This document shows, in pieces, positions 36,881 through 46,898 of a stretch of DNA of 64,000 nt (position 1 is its first letter; each line of letters begins with the position of its first letter). Under the pieces are notes generated by a model. The model saw only the letters and a program-made list of their open reading frames with translations. It ran no database searches and had not been told where the DNA came from. Source of the DNA: Sparassis latifolia (taxonomy: Eukaryota > Basidiomycota > Agaricomycetes > Polyporales > Sparassidaceae); the NCBI GenBank assembly GCA_018466975.1, contig CM031554.1:1798001-1862000 (forward strand), read 5' to 3'. A program made the translations under genes and the position numbers.

Positions 36881-38994
36881 GTTCATGGAGATTGTTCTGA
36901 GGGATACTAGGCATGAGGTACCCTTTGCGAAGCCATGCGGATGGCTACTGGCCCGGTGATTCTCCTTGATTTGATTGAACTGGGTGAAGTAAAATTTTAG
37001 GTTCGAATAGAAGTCCTGACGCCTTTCCTGAACTAGACTCTGGGCTGAGCCTCTACTTTCCTCGCAACTTTATCATCATCGTTGTGACGATGCCTGCAGG
37101 ACGTAATTGCGGCAGGCAGTTTCTGTCAATACGGCTGATGTAAGTACTTAATCTGCTTTTCCAAATCCTGCATTCCGCTCGTGCTTTAAAAACAAAAAGC
37201 TTGTAACAATCCTTGTTGTTGCCTCCACCTGGCAGCAAGCTGTGGTAGGTTTTCAGGCTTCTTATAGCATAACAGACTCACTTAGGAGGTGTATTCACTA
37301 TCTAACTCCACAGAATACCGTCAGGTGCTGATGAATCAAATGGGATGGATTGGAGGAAACTTTCTGACGACGAGCTTGAGTAGACACAGAGAAGATCGCC
37401 GTCTCCCGTGTTGCGGCCTGTGCGACATCTGAGAAGCAAACATTGAAGATAGCATGCATGCAAATCTCAGCTCACCATGTATTCACGGTACAGTTCTCTC
37501 GTCGCAAAATTGACTCTTTGTTACTCGAAAGACTGGTGGTCCTGAACAATACCACGGGCAATATGAAGCTTGATTGTCCGAGGACGGACTGCCTTCTGAT
37601 ACGAATCCGTCTGTATCACAGGATGTTCCCGCTGAAAATTCTCGGACCGTACTGATACAGTACCCGCAGTTATTGCTCTGCTATTGACTGACGTGGTACG
37701 CACAGCATCAGCGTCTGCCGGCGCCCGACTGCTGCCATACTAGCATAAGTACCTTTGCTGCTGAGAGAAAGTCAGTATGTTAATTGCGTCAAGATATGCA
37801 GTCACGAACCTTACGGTCTCTTCAGCCGCGGCGTGGAAGCTCATACGAAGTCTGCTCCAGGCGTCGGAGAAGTATGTCAGAAATCACAAGACGCCGCTAC
37901 GAATTTTCAGTACGTCTGTCCTTCAATTTGAACCGAACTGAATCCTCAGAGCGCTCACGCAGACATGCGTTACAATCAATCTAAAGCCAACGGCACAAGC
38001 GTGCAGCGGCCGTGGCCAACATCTCCTGAGGCATCACCACTGGGATTCGACCGTTGGTGGCGTTCAAGCTGTATTTGAGCGCATGTTTCAGAGGGTCCAA
38101 TGTAAAACTGAGATTATAGAACTCATGAATACATCCGGTAAATCGTCCGGGTGCAATGGCGTGTCCTCTCTCCTTCCGAGTCACGGGCACGAGACCGTGA
38201 TGCGTCGCGTCTCCGCGCGTCCCCAGTACTCTTGCGCAATTAGCTGACAGTAATTGATCAAGAACGATTGCATTGCTGAGGTGAGAAGTAAATTCGGTCC
38301 TCTTTACTGGTGTCTATGCCAGTGACAACGTGAAGTTCGGTCACCACCCGACAACCTGGGAGAAAATATCCCATGCAGCATTCCATTCAGCACTCGTCTG
38401 TACGGCCAATCCACCCGAAAGGTCCCTCGTATCACCGATATACTTTCAAATGCCACGGAACTTCTCAGAAAGATATGCGAGAGCTCAAGAATTACAGGGG
38501 GGCTACCAACGTACCTTCCAAGAAAAAGCTGTCTACATGAGCGTGAACGGACTGATCGATTCTGCTGCCCAAAAAAATACCAGGGTGTAGCAGCGGTGCA
38601 GCATGGTCGCACCACTGCGCAATCCTGAGATTAATTTGTAGGTACGTCGCTGGACTCAGTGCCCGGGACGCCTCCCGCCCATCTGGACGGCGCTCCTGCG
38701 CAATGTCGCGCGGAGTCATGCCGCGACCGGTCGATTTTGTGCTTCCCAGGAAAATACCATGACACAGGTATCCTCCAGGAAGTTTCACAGTACCGCCTGC
38801 ACCTCTCTAGTATTGGTGAGGAACTCGCAGACAAAAAAGAAAGGTCCTCTTTAACTGAAGTTGTGTCCGATGTACACATAGCTACAGCTCGAGCGAAAGC
38901 ATACGATGCACTCACCGATATATAACTTCTATTCCTGTGTTCAGGATTTTCATGAAATATTTGCACGCCGCGACAGAGATACGCACCGCTTGCA
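36880..38994. other. Unassigned stretch with small internal duplications
   Basis: No gene can be supported. A motif resembling GGAAAATACCATG occurs three times in diverged form (near 38360, 38568 and 38748), twice next to GATCGATT/GGTCGATT, indicating local duplication of roughly 180 bases. Frames across it on the minus strand (38304-38966) share short peptides such as GIFLGS, but no family is evident. Confidence 0.3.
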
Positions 38995-39328
38995 CTAAGG
39001 GAAATCTTCAGCGCGTAGATAGAGCTCGTGTCGCGGGTTTGTCAAGGAGCATCGCAGACTTTATCCACGCCAGACGCCAGCACGATAGCGCATTCGTGCA
39101 CCATCTGGACCCTTCAGGAGAAGGTGCCATTTGATGCACGGAGGCATCATTGGGCTAGCAGTCTTGCGGTCGTTACGTGACGAAACATCGGACATCGCGG
39201 CACATACTGGAACCCTGATCACGGCTAGATCTTAGCGAAAGAATGAAGCGTGTTATTCAATACATCAAAAACGTACGTGAGCGTCGTCACCAAAGCAGAG
39301 TGCGTATCCATGGGATCGTCCGCAAAAC
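38995..39328 (+). repeat. Repeat module R3, second copy, left part
   Basis: Collinear with 32710-33053: GAAATCTTCAGCGCGTAGAT at the edge, then CATCTGGACCCTTCAGGAGA and GAATGAAGCGTGTTATTCAA. Identity is high with a few indels. It stops at GATCGTCCGC near 39322, after which alcohol oxidase sequence begins. Confidence 0.75.
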
Positions 39329-39352
39329 CATCACGCTGCCAGCATTGCCCGC

Positions 39353-41102
39353 TTACCAAACCTGCTGAGTAGAAGGCTTGCCAGTGGGAATGGGAGCATG
39401 GGGAACGGAAACATGAGGAATCCTGAGCTTGAGACCTGCATGGGACACGTAAATTAGCCCACGTGGTAAAATAAGAGGGCATTGTACTAATCAAGCTCCT
39501 CAACGATCAAGTCCGCAGCCTTCTCGCCGACGAGAAGAGCAGAGGAGTAGGTGTTGGTACCCAAGTCATCCTGCACACATGACAGTCAGTATACAGAGAC
39601 GGCTAGAAAAAACCGGTACTAACCGGGCAGATACTGAGGTCGGCACACTTCAGGTTTTCAGTGCCATATACGCTCAGGCGCTTGTCGACCGCCCCGCCCT
39701 GCTCGCGCGGCTTCATGGCACAAGTACCTTCAGATGCGGGATGAGCCGATATTCTGCGCATTAGAATAACGGGCCAACATACCCATGGAGTGCCAGGTAG
39801 TCTCGACGGGGTCCGCAACACAGTTGTCGATGGCCTCATCGTGCTCCTTGGTGTAGACGATATCCTCGTGCTCCTTGGAAGCGTCGTACGGCTCGCCGGG
39901 CTTGTGCCATGTTCCTGCAGAATTCGTTCAGCGTCATCGGCATAAATCAACTTGGCTCTAGATACTAACCCATGTGAATGCCAACAGTGAGACCGTCGGG
40001 GTAAATCTCCTTGGCAGTCCTGATGTCGATGTCCTTCGCCGCGGCGGGAGAAGCGGGGTGGAAGTGCGGGTGGTGAGACGTCAACTCTCCGCGGAATGCT
40101 GCGACGTTCATATTAGAAAATGCTCCAACACACGTACCGTCCATGCGGCGGGCAGTCTCACGCGTCTTCTTGTAGCTCCACCGGATAGGAGCGAAGTCGG
40201 CCTTGTTGTTCATAAACCCGCTGTCGAAGAACGGCTCGACGTAAGGATTCTGCGACTTGACGTGGATCTAAACAAAAGGATATGTGAGTCGCGCTGCAAG
40301 GTGATGGAACTTCCCTAGGACTCTTACCTTGCCACGGCTAGCAGGGTACTCGAGGTATTGGAACCTGCAGTCCCGGTGAATGTTCAATTCCTGTTCGTAC
40401 CAGAACAAAGCGACACGTACATCGTGATGCACTTGCCAGGGGGTAAGAGCATATGGTCGGCGTATCCACCAGATACGATGGACCCAAACCTGCGAACGGC
40501 ATCCATTCAATGACCTATAATATTAGCCACAACACGACACTTACATGACGGGCTTGTCGGGCTTGTTCTTGAAGTACCTGTCCCAAAGTTCGTTGAACTC
40601 GGGACCCATCTTCTTGAGCTCCGCCCCCGTAGGGCGGATCTGGAATTTTACAAGACGATCAACTCATACTCAGTTGGAAATGGAAAATGACGTACCTTGA
40701 GCCCAGCGTCGATGCTGTTCGACGAGAGGCGTGCCTTCTCAGGACTAGTCTCCCACTCAGCGAAAGCTGACTATTATGTTAGGGGGTAGATACGTAGGAG
40801 TAGAAGGTATAAATACTAACCTCCTTCTGGACCTCCTTCACACCACGGAGGAACTCGGTGGTGACCGTCTCGTTGGAGACGCGATAAACTGGATTACGGA
40901 AATTCAGAAGCAAGAAATATCACAGCGAATGAGTAATAACTCACGAGTCAAAGTTGTGTAGTGGTCCTGATATTCCTCGCGGTAAAGCGATTTCAGTTAA
41001 AGCTAGATACAGTACGACGCGTAAGACATACCCAACGCCCGGTAGTCGCTGACAACTTTGATATCAAGCTGGCGTAGCAACTCGGCGTTACCGACACCGG
41101 AC
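39353..41102 (-). pseudogene. AOX: 3' half of a GMC alcohol (methanol) oxidase gene, captured in repeat R3
   Basis: The minus strand reads, exon by exon, SGVGNAELLRQLDIKVVSD, YRVSNETVTTEFLRGVKEV, EWETSPEKARLSSNSIDAG, IRPTGAELKKMGPEFNELW, PPGKCITMFQYLEYPASRG, PYVEPFFDSGFMNNKADFA, FRGELTSHHPHFHPASPAA, a catalytic-His block ETTWHSMG near 39785, GTCAMKPREQGGAVDKRL and LGTNTYSSALLVGEKAADL with the catalytic Asn. This is the C-terminal half of peroxisomal/extracellular alcohol oxidase (FAD, methanol to formaldehyde). The FAD-binding half is absent; homology starts abruptly at 41102. One base is missing near 41045 (Asp-Leu-Pro becomes Asp-Tyr-Arg). The last donor reads ATTAGT instead of GT at about 39492, creating a stop at 39490-39488; the tail PHVSVPHAPIPTGKPSTQQV lies beyond, ending at 39353. 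Not functional. Confidence 0.9.
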
Positions 41103-41430
41103 ATACTTGAGTACGAGGCAGTTGGCATAGAAAGCTCGCCGCTGCAGACGTTGCTTGAACCGGACACACTGTTACAAAATAATGGTGGGGACGCAGATAA
41201 ACGCGGATCTGTTACTCTATCAGACAGAGACCTCCGCAAATTACTACACTTCTGTATAAAGCCGCGATCTAGTTCGTTTACGATGTCGTCATGCGGGACA
41301 AGCATGTCGTATTCAACATATCGACGAGATCGGACTGATCCAGGGACGATCGCGTATGTGTACGATGCTGCTACCTGCTGGAATACGTGAGAGATGTACT
41401 GACGAGCGACGAATGACACCTAGAGGTTAG
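41103..41430 (+). repeat. Repeat module R3, second copy, right part
   Basis: Starts ATACTTGAGTACGAGGCAGT and matches 33087-33255 (ATACTTGAGCACGAGGCAGT ... ATCAGACAGAGA ... TTCTGTATAAGGCCGC). The match fades after about 41270. With 38995-39328 it makes one R3 copy split by the alcohol oxidase fragment in the same order and orientation as the unbroken copy. Confidence 0.72.
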
Positions 41431-42129
41431 TGGATGTCATCTACAGCGAGATTTCCGAAGGCGACGGTTGAAGACCAACATCGAAATGAAGCTGGCTGCC
41501 TGGCGGAACGTTGAGCATAAGGACGAATAGAGAGAGGCAACGATATAATTGACATGGCCGCACCAGCACACAGACTACGGAGACGGAAACGAGAAGACGA
41601 CTAGTACAACGAAGACGACAAAGAGGCGGTGGAGGAAGTGGGGACGAGTCGGAGCAGAAGAGCTGGAGAAGATAAGAACTCGATCGATGCCCAGCGCTAG
41701 CGCTCCAGCAGAAAAACATAGCAATGTACAAACGGTGAAAGACGTCGAACAGAATAACGCCAAGTACACACATCACCGAAGTCAGATACTCAATGTGATG
41801 AGTCTTGACTGAAATCGGCCGCAAAAGCGAACCGCTTTCCTTGCTTTCCCGACACTTCAAAAGCAACGTGGTTTGGTCAAGTACAACTAGATCTAGAGTC
41901 TGTAAAACGCCGAAATACAGTGAACATGTTCTCCATGCGCCGATAGGAGAGCTGTGAGTCGGGTCATCCGGTTGTGCGCGTCCAGTAGGCGCCCAGAAAC
42001 GCAATGGCGGCCAAAGATATGCACGGCGACGCGCGTGGCCTGCAACAGACGGCAAGCAACAGTTTCAGTGTGTCTGGCCTGCGTGCGCAGGACGCCCAAC
42101 CAATCGACAAGGTCTGTATGACCGCGTCG
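41430..42129. other. Spacer with an unassigned hydrophobic minus-strand frame
   Basis: A 204-codon minus-strand frame (41441-42055) contains two hydrophobic stretches (around VMCVLGVILFDVF and LLVSVSVVCVLV), but its opening residues overlap FunK1-flank sequence and no family is recognised. It may be fortuitous. Confidence 0.25.
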
Positions 42130-42189
42130 TACCCAGAAAAGTGGGGATCGCCTTGGCAGGCGTTTAAGGTGTCTGGCCTCGGCCAGAGT

Positions 42190-44716
42190 TCCCGCGGCCC
42201 TAGCCATTTACCGGCCGCCGTTCTGGGTCCGTCCATCCTCCGTCCGTCCTCGGCATTGCGGCCCCTTCCACTTGTTGGGATGGATCCCGGCACGATGAGA
42301 AATCGCCTTCACTGCAGACTTGGGCCTCATCGACGAGCTATCCTGCTTGCGGATCCTGTCATCCTCCGGCAGTTGACGCCCCAAGAACTCCGTCCAGTAG
42401 TCGTTCCACCGCTCCGGCGTGTCCCACTGCGTCGCCGCATTTGCATCCCGCGGCTAATTCAGGTCCATCGACCAGCCAATCCTTGAGATCCGCGTTGAAG
42501 TTCGGGAGTTCGAGTCGAGTCTCCTTTTGCATCGACCTTTGTTTGTGTACGTCTGCTTCTCCTTGATGTCCAGCTTGCCTTTTCCCGGCTCCATTGTCTG
42601 GAACGTCGTGTGCGTTACCTCCGGTACGTCCCTCGCGCGGACCTCCCGGCGGTTGTGGAACAGGCCTGAACGGCCTGCCTCGTGTCCTTGGAGCGCGCAG
42701 GATGCTGGAGCCAGTGGAGGCCACAGTACGCGACGACATACAGGAGTGCCTCCATGTCGTCCTGCAACATGTGCCTCCGCTGGCTTCGCGCCTCGAGACG
42801 CTGCGACAGGAACATCCGCGTGCCCTGTCGGTATGGCTATAGCAATCATGGACGGGAGGAACGGAGAGCGATGCGTACCACGATGTACTTGTCCGTCGCC
42901 TGCCCGTCCTCCTGAACCTTCGACGAGAGCTCCCAGTCGATCAGGTAGCCTGTCCGATGGTCTTGGGACGGCTTCCGGTACAGCATGATGTTGCCCGCGC
43001 TGATGTCTCGATGGATCCTCTGTGCCTTTTCGTGCGCAGCGATGAGCGCTAGGTTATCAGACAAATCTGTATGAGCCGACAGAATGTTGAAAAAAGGCGA
43101 TAGGCTTGCCTTGGAATGCGTCATGAGTGGCATTGAGTAGCTCCTTTGTGCCTCGCAGCGTCTGAAGCGGGAAGCCTACTTCCTTGAGGATAAGATGGTG
43201 GTGGGCCCGCGGGTGCACCACAATCCGAGCACCGCCGTGACATACCCATTCGGCCTCGGCATAAGTGCGACTCGGTGCACTGGAAAGCTGGACGAAGAGA
43301 CGAGTTAGTCGGACACTCAGTGAACAGTATCGAGCTGATACTCACACGGTTGTTGTTGGCCCGCCTTGCTCCGAGTCGTCCGCTCGAAGTTCGCCATGGC
43401 CGAGAACCGCCTGAGCATCCCGTCACAGTACATCACCTTCGGAACGTCTCCGACGTGTTCCACATGCGGGATGTTCTTCACCCTATGCGCCTCCAGCTCC
43501 CTCAGTATCCGGCCTTCGGGCTCAAGCACGTACTGCCGCCAGGTATCCTGCAAGAAAACGACCCTGCCGCCCACCACCGCCCAGTACCCGCGCATCGCGC
43601 CCTGCCTCATCGAGAAGTTCGTAGCGACCGGCCTCGAGACGAGACACCGTTCGAGCCTCCCGTCCTCCGCACAGATGCGCCCCGCCTCGTAATGCAGCGC
43701 CACGGTCTTCTCAAGGAGCGCACACTGCGCCTCGTACTCCGCCCGCACCTCGTCCTTGACCTCCGCCCCCCTCCGGAACGTCCATCAGCTTCAGGTCGAG
43801 CTGGTCCCGGACGTGGCACGAAACGAGCTGGCAGACAGACGCTCCTCCCCGCTCGACGCGCGCCCGACCGTGGACCCGTGCGCGAACCTCCACAGGAACC
43901 CGCACAGCACTTTGTGCTTCTCCCGGAGGCCGAACGACGCCGACGCGATCAGGCCGCTCATGTCCCAGCGCGCGCAGAGCGTGGACCGACACCGAGAGGT
44001 AGTGCACCCGATGTTGGTGCATCAGCGCGTCGTCCGCCCCAGGGCCTGCCGCGCCCTCGCCCGGCTCGTCTCCTCCGCGTCGGGCTGCGAGTGTACGAAC
44101 TTGTGTCGCAGCGGAACGGCTTCAGGTCGCGGAAGAACTCGCCCTGATCACTGCTCTGCACGTCGACGAACAGTTCCCCGGCGTACTTCGCCGCCGCGGC
44201 GTTGTCCGACCCGACAGCTAGAGCTGCCCCGCGCAAGTTGATGGGAGAATATCAGGACATAACGACGCTACGTCTAGCGGACTCGTACTTCGAGGACGTA
44301 CATAAGGTGTCGGAATTAACATCCACGTTTCCGCATCTGACTATCTTATCGGGACAGAGCGGGCTTAAGTGATGTCAAGTCCGGGGCAGTGTGTTCGAAC
44401 TCGAACCCTGGGCAACCGGCCGTGGTCCCCGATGGGTTCGAACTCGAACTGGGCAACCGGTCGTGCTCCCCGATGGCCGCCAACTGCGCCCAGAGCGCAC
44501 GTCAACACAACGAGCGCCACGGCGAACGGAGCGTGATCACTCACCAACCGGGACGTCGACGGGCACGGGCCCCCTCCGCTTTGTCCGCGTGGAGTTTCGT
44601 TGCGACGCGGGTTCTCGGGCTCGGCGTGCTCTTCGCGTCCAGTCGGAGGGGAGGCTGTGTGGGGTGGGTGCCAGGGAGAGGTCGGCGGGTACGGTCGACG
44701 GGCTGGAGCTGGACAT
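42190..44716 (-). pseudogene. FunK1 fungal-type protein kinase, copy 2 (heavily decayed)
   Basis: A direct duplicate of the kinase at 29135-31803. The ATG at 44716 opens MSSSSPSTV, followed by PTPHSLPSDW, but the DFLPA region is deleted. Recognisable blocks include YAGELFVDVQSSD (about 44180), HYLSVSVHALRA out of frame (about 44000), RCLVSRPVATNFSMRQGAM (about 43620), HRDISAGNIMLYRKP and LIDWELSSKV (about 43010-42920) and MLQDDMEALLYVVAYCGL (about 42760). At least five frame breaks occur (around 44120, 43980, 43850, 43256 and 42665). The 43256 break is a two-base deletion three codons before the Trp that is a stop in copy 1. The catalytic motifs survive only as sequence. The duplicated segment runs from about 42130 to 45610. 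Confidence 0.85.
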
Positions 44717-45610
44717 TGATACATGAGTATATGGTTGTAGTAGTGGTGGTGGTGGTGAAGAAATTGAACAGAGGCACCCACTTGCCTGCGTGCGCCGTTG
44801 ACCTCCGTGCGGCACCCCACGTGATCGCGTTTCACCACAGAACGCGGAGTGGGTACACGCCCAGTGCGCTCGGCGTAGCTCCAGCCTGCAAAGTGAGAAT
44901 ATCGCCCTTCGCCAATACACATGGTTAGACAACCTCGGCGTACCGGACGCGACACTCAAGTACTCACCTCTGACGCTGGCCAGCAGACGGACGAGTTGAC
45001 CTGCGAGATTCCTCGGCCGACCTAGTTGGGCTGCTCTTTGGTGGCGTAGTGCGACATCCGCGGGGTCCTCATACCGCGCGGCGAATGCGGACTCGCATCG
45101 AAGTCGGTCGGGCGAACGCGCGGGCTTTGATACCCACTGGCACTGCTACCGCGGAGGCGAAGCTATCGAAGAAGTCTCGCGCGCGCGATTCGACGGCGGG
45201 CGAAAAGAAACGAGGTCGGGCAGACCTATGCGTTCTCCTGCCTCGAAACGCGACGCATAACCCCAGCCGGCCGCTGCGGATGCGCCGAGGGCCGCTGCTG
45301 GCCCGAGAGGGACACGGGCGCAAACACGTCCGCGAAATGCGCACCGAGGGACGACAACGACACGCTCCCATCGCCGCAGCAGGCAAGAACGGTCGATATT
45401 CGAGCGTCGCCGGGATGAGGAGTCGGAGCGGGTCGGCGTATGGGAGCCTGTGGGCTATGCGCGAACCAGTTGTCGACTGGGATATTGGACCGAAGACGTT
45501 AACCCGAGAAGAGACGGCGGGGTCCGCGCCGCGGACTCGAAGTGGCTGGAGTTGGGACGAGGCGGGCTAGATCCTCGCTCGCCGGTTCGAAGGGCGCGTT
45601 TTCTTTGCAG
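44717..45610 (-). other. Upstream region of FunK1 copy 2
   Basis: GC-rich sequence aligned with 31804-32705. It carries a degenerate duplication of TTCGAACTCGAAC-type text near 44395 and 44448 and a GTGGTGGTGGTGG tract near 44740. Long frames across it on both strands follow from high GC and have no domain features. Confidence 0.45.
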
Positions 45611-46898
45611 CGAAACGCGAGCAGGGTACGCGCGATTCGTCTCGTTTCACCACCCTCGTGTTGTGCAAAATCTGCGGATGAGAAGCGAGCGGTGACATTT
45701 GCGGGCAATTTGCGGTGTCCCCTGCGAGATCAGAAGCCTCTGGCGCAGTTCGGGGGCATAATCGCGGAAGGGGACATGCAAAGAACGCGTGGAAGGCAGA
45801 GCGGTGCTGTTTTTGGGGAGACGTTCATGGGAAGAGGGACGATCTGCTCGGGGTGCGCGCGAATATTCGTCCGAAATGGACGGCCTGGGATTGGCTATGG
45901 GCCAGCTGAGATTGGGATCGCTCGCATTCGCGGGTGCGGCGAAAGAGTTCTGGCCTACTTCCGCAGAGAAAAGGAATGGCTTGGCACGATGGAACGGCTG
46001 CACTTGTGGAAAGAATGAGATTGCGGGACTGTTGAGTGGGACCGGGTACGTACGTCTCGACTTCTGTGAAATTGCATGACGAACCTTGCAGACGTTGTCT
46101 GAGCGTGTTTGATCCGGACTGGGAGTGCTTGACAGCTCAGATGCACGACAAGGGATAGTGTCAACAGAGCCGCACGGATGGTACTCACGTCGTGAACAAC
46201 AAGACGACGTCCGAGTACACGACCGACACGCTCCAGAAGGTTGATACTTGCAGGCCGTTCGTGGGAGACTTTGAGCGCAAACAACTGGACAAAAAGCGGG
46301 CGCTTGAGGGTTGACGACATTGACTTGGGAATGGCGCTCCGCTGCAAGGATTATTTCTGGACGACCGACGACCGCGGATCCTGAGGTCAGAAGCAGCAGT
46401 GCGCAAAAAAGGAGATCTTCCGCATGGTCTGAGGCTGCGGCGGCGGCCGTGGAAGACTCGGGGGAGTGATAGTGGTTAGGCTGCTGCAGATCCTGCATCC
46501 ACAGAGAACGGGCGAGACGCGAGAGAAGTGATGGAGGTGGTCGAACACGTGTCCTGTGGCGAAAAGGAAACGGCGCGGCTGGTGCAGGCGCTGGACCGCG
46601 CTGGCTGCAGTCGAGCGCGGAGGCGGACGCTGGCCGGCGGGCGCCGTGCGCGTGCGTCTTGGAAGACCCGCCGCGGAGGGACGCTGCTCGGATGGGGCGG
46701 GGAGGTCGGGGAGCGGGCGGCGGGGGTGGGCCGGCGGGGCTGTGCAAGTGATGGATTGATGGGTGCAGGATCTTTTTAGTTAGTCAGGCACTTTGTCCGC
46801 CGTTGATCTGCCCCCTTCTCGTTTCTCTCCGTCGTGCATGTCTACCGCGAGGTCGTAGCTCGCCCGCCACGCTGCCCTCCTCACTCGACAGAACACCG
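45610..46898. promoter_or_regulatory. Intergenic/5' region of the G-alpha gene
   Basis: About 1.3 kb between the FunK1 duplicate and the G-alpha start. A long minus-strand frame covers most of it, but GTGAGT and GTACGT sites, and a more protein-like short frame in another register (MSSTLKRPLFVQLFALKV near 46320, minus), leave the coding status unclear. No TATA or CAAT box can be singled out. It probably holds the promoter of the downstream gene and possibly the remains of a divergent minus-strand gene. Confidence 0.3.

Noticed and set aside
41003..41419. 138-codon frame spanning the alcohol oxidase junction as a real fusion protein
   Set aside because: It merely joins R3 sequence to the first oxidase codons across the breakpoint, and the oxidase part shifts frame near 41045.
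43275..44147. Long plus-strand frame (290 codons)
   Set aside because: Antisense to FunK1 copy 2, same reason as for copy 1.
45647..46747. 366-codon minus-strand frame upstream of the G-alpha gene
   Set aside because: Pro/Ala/Ser-rich, no domain, and crossed by splice-like sites; another register looks more protein-like. I could not settle whether any gene exists, so it is noted only as intergenic.
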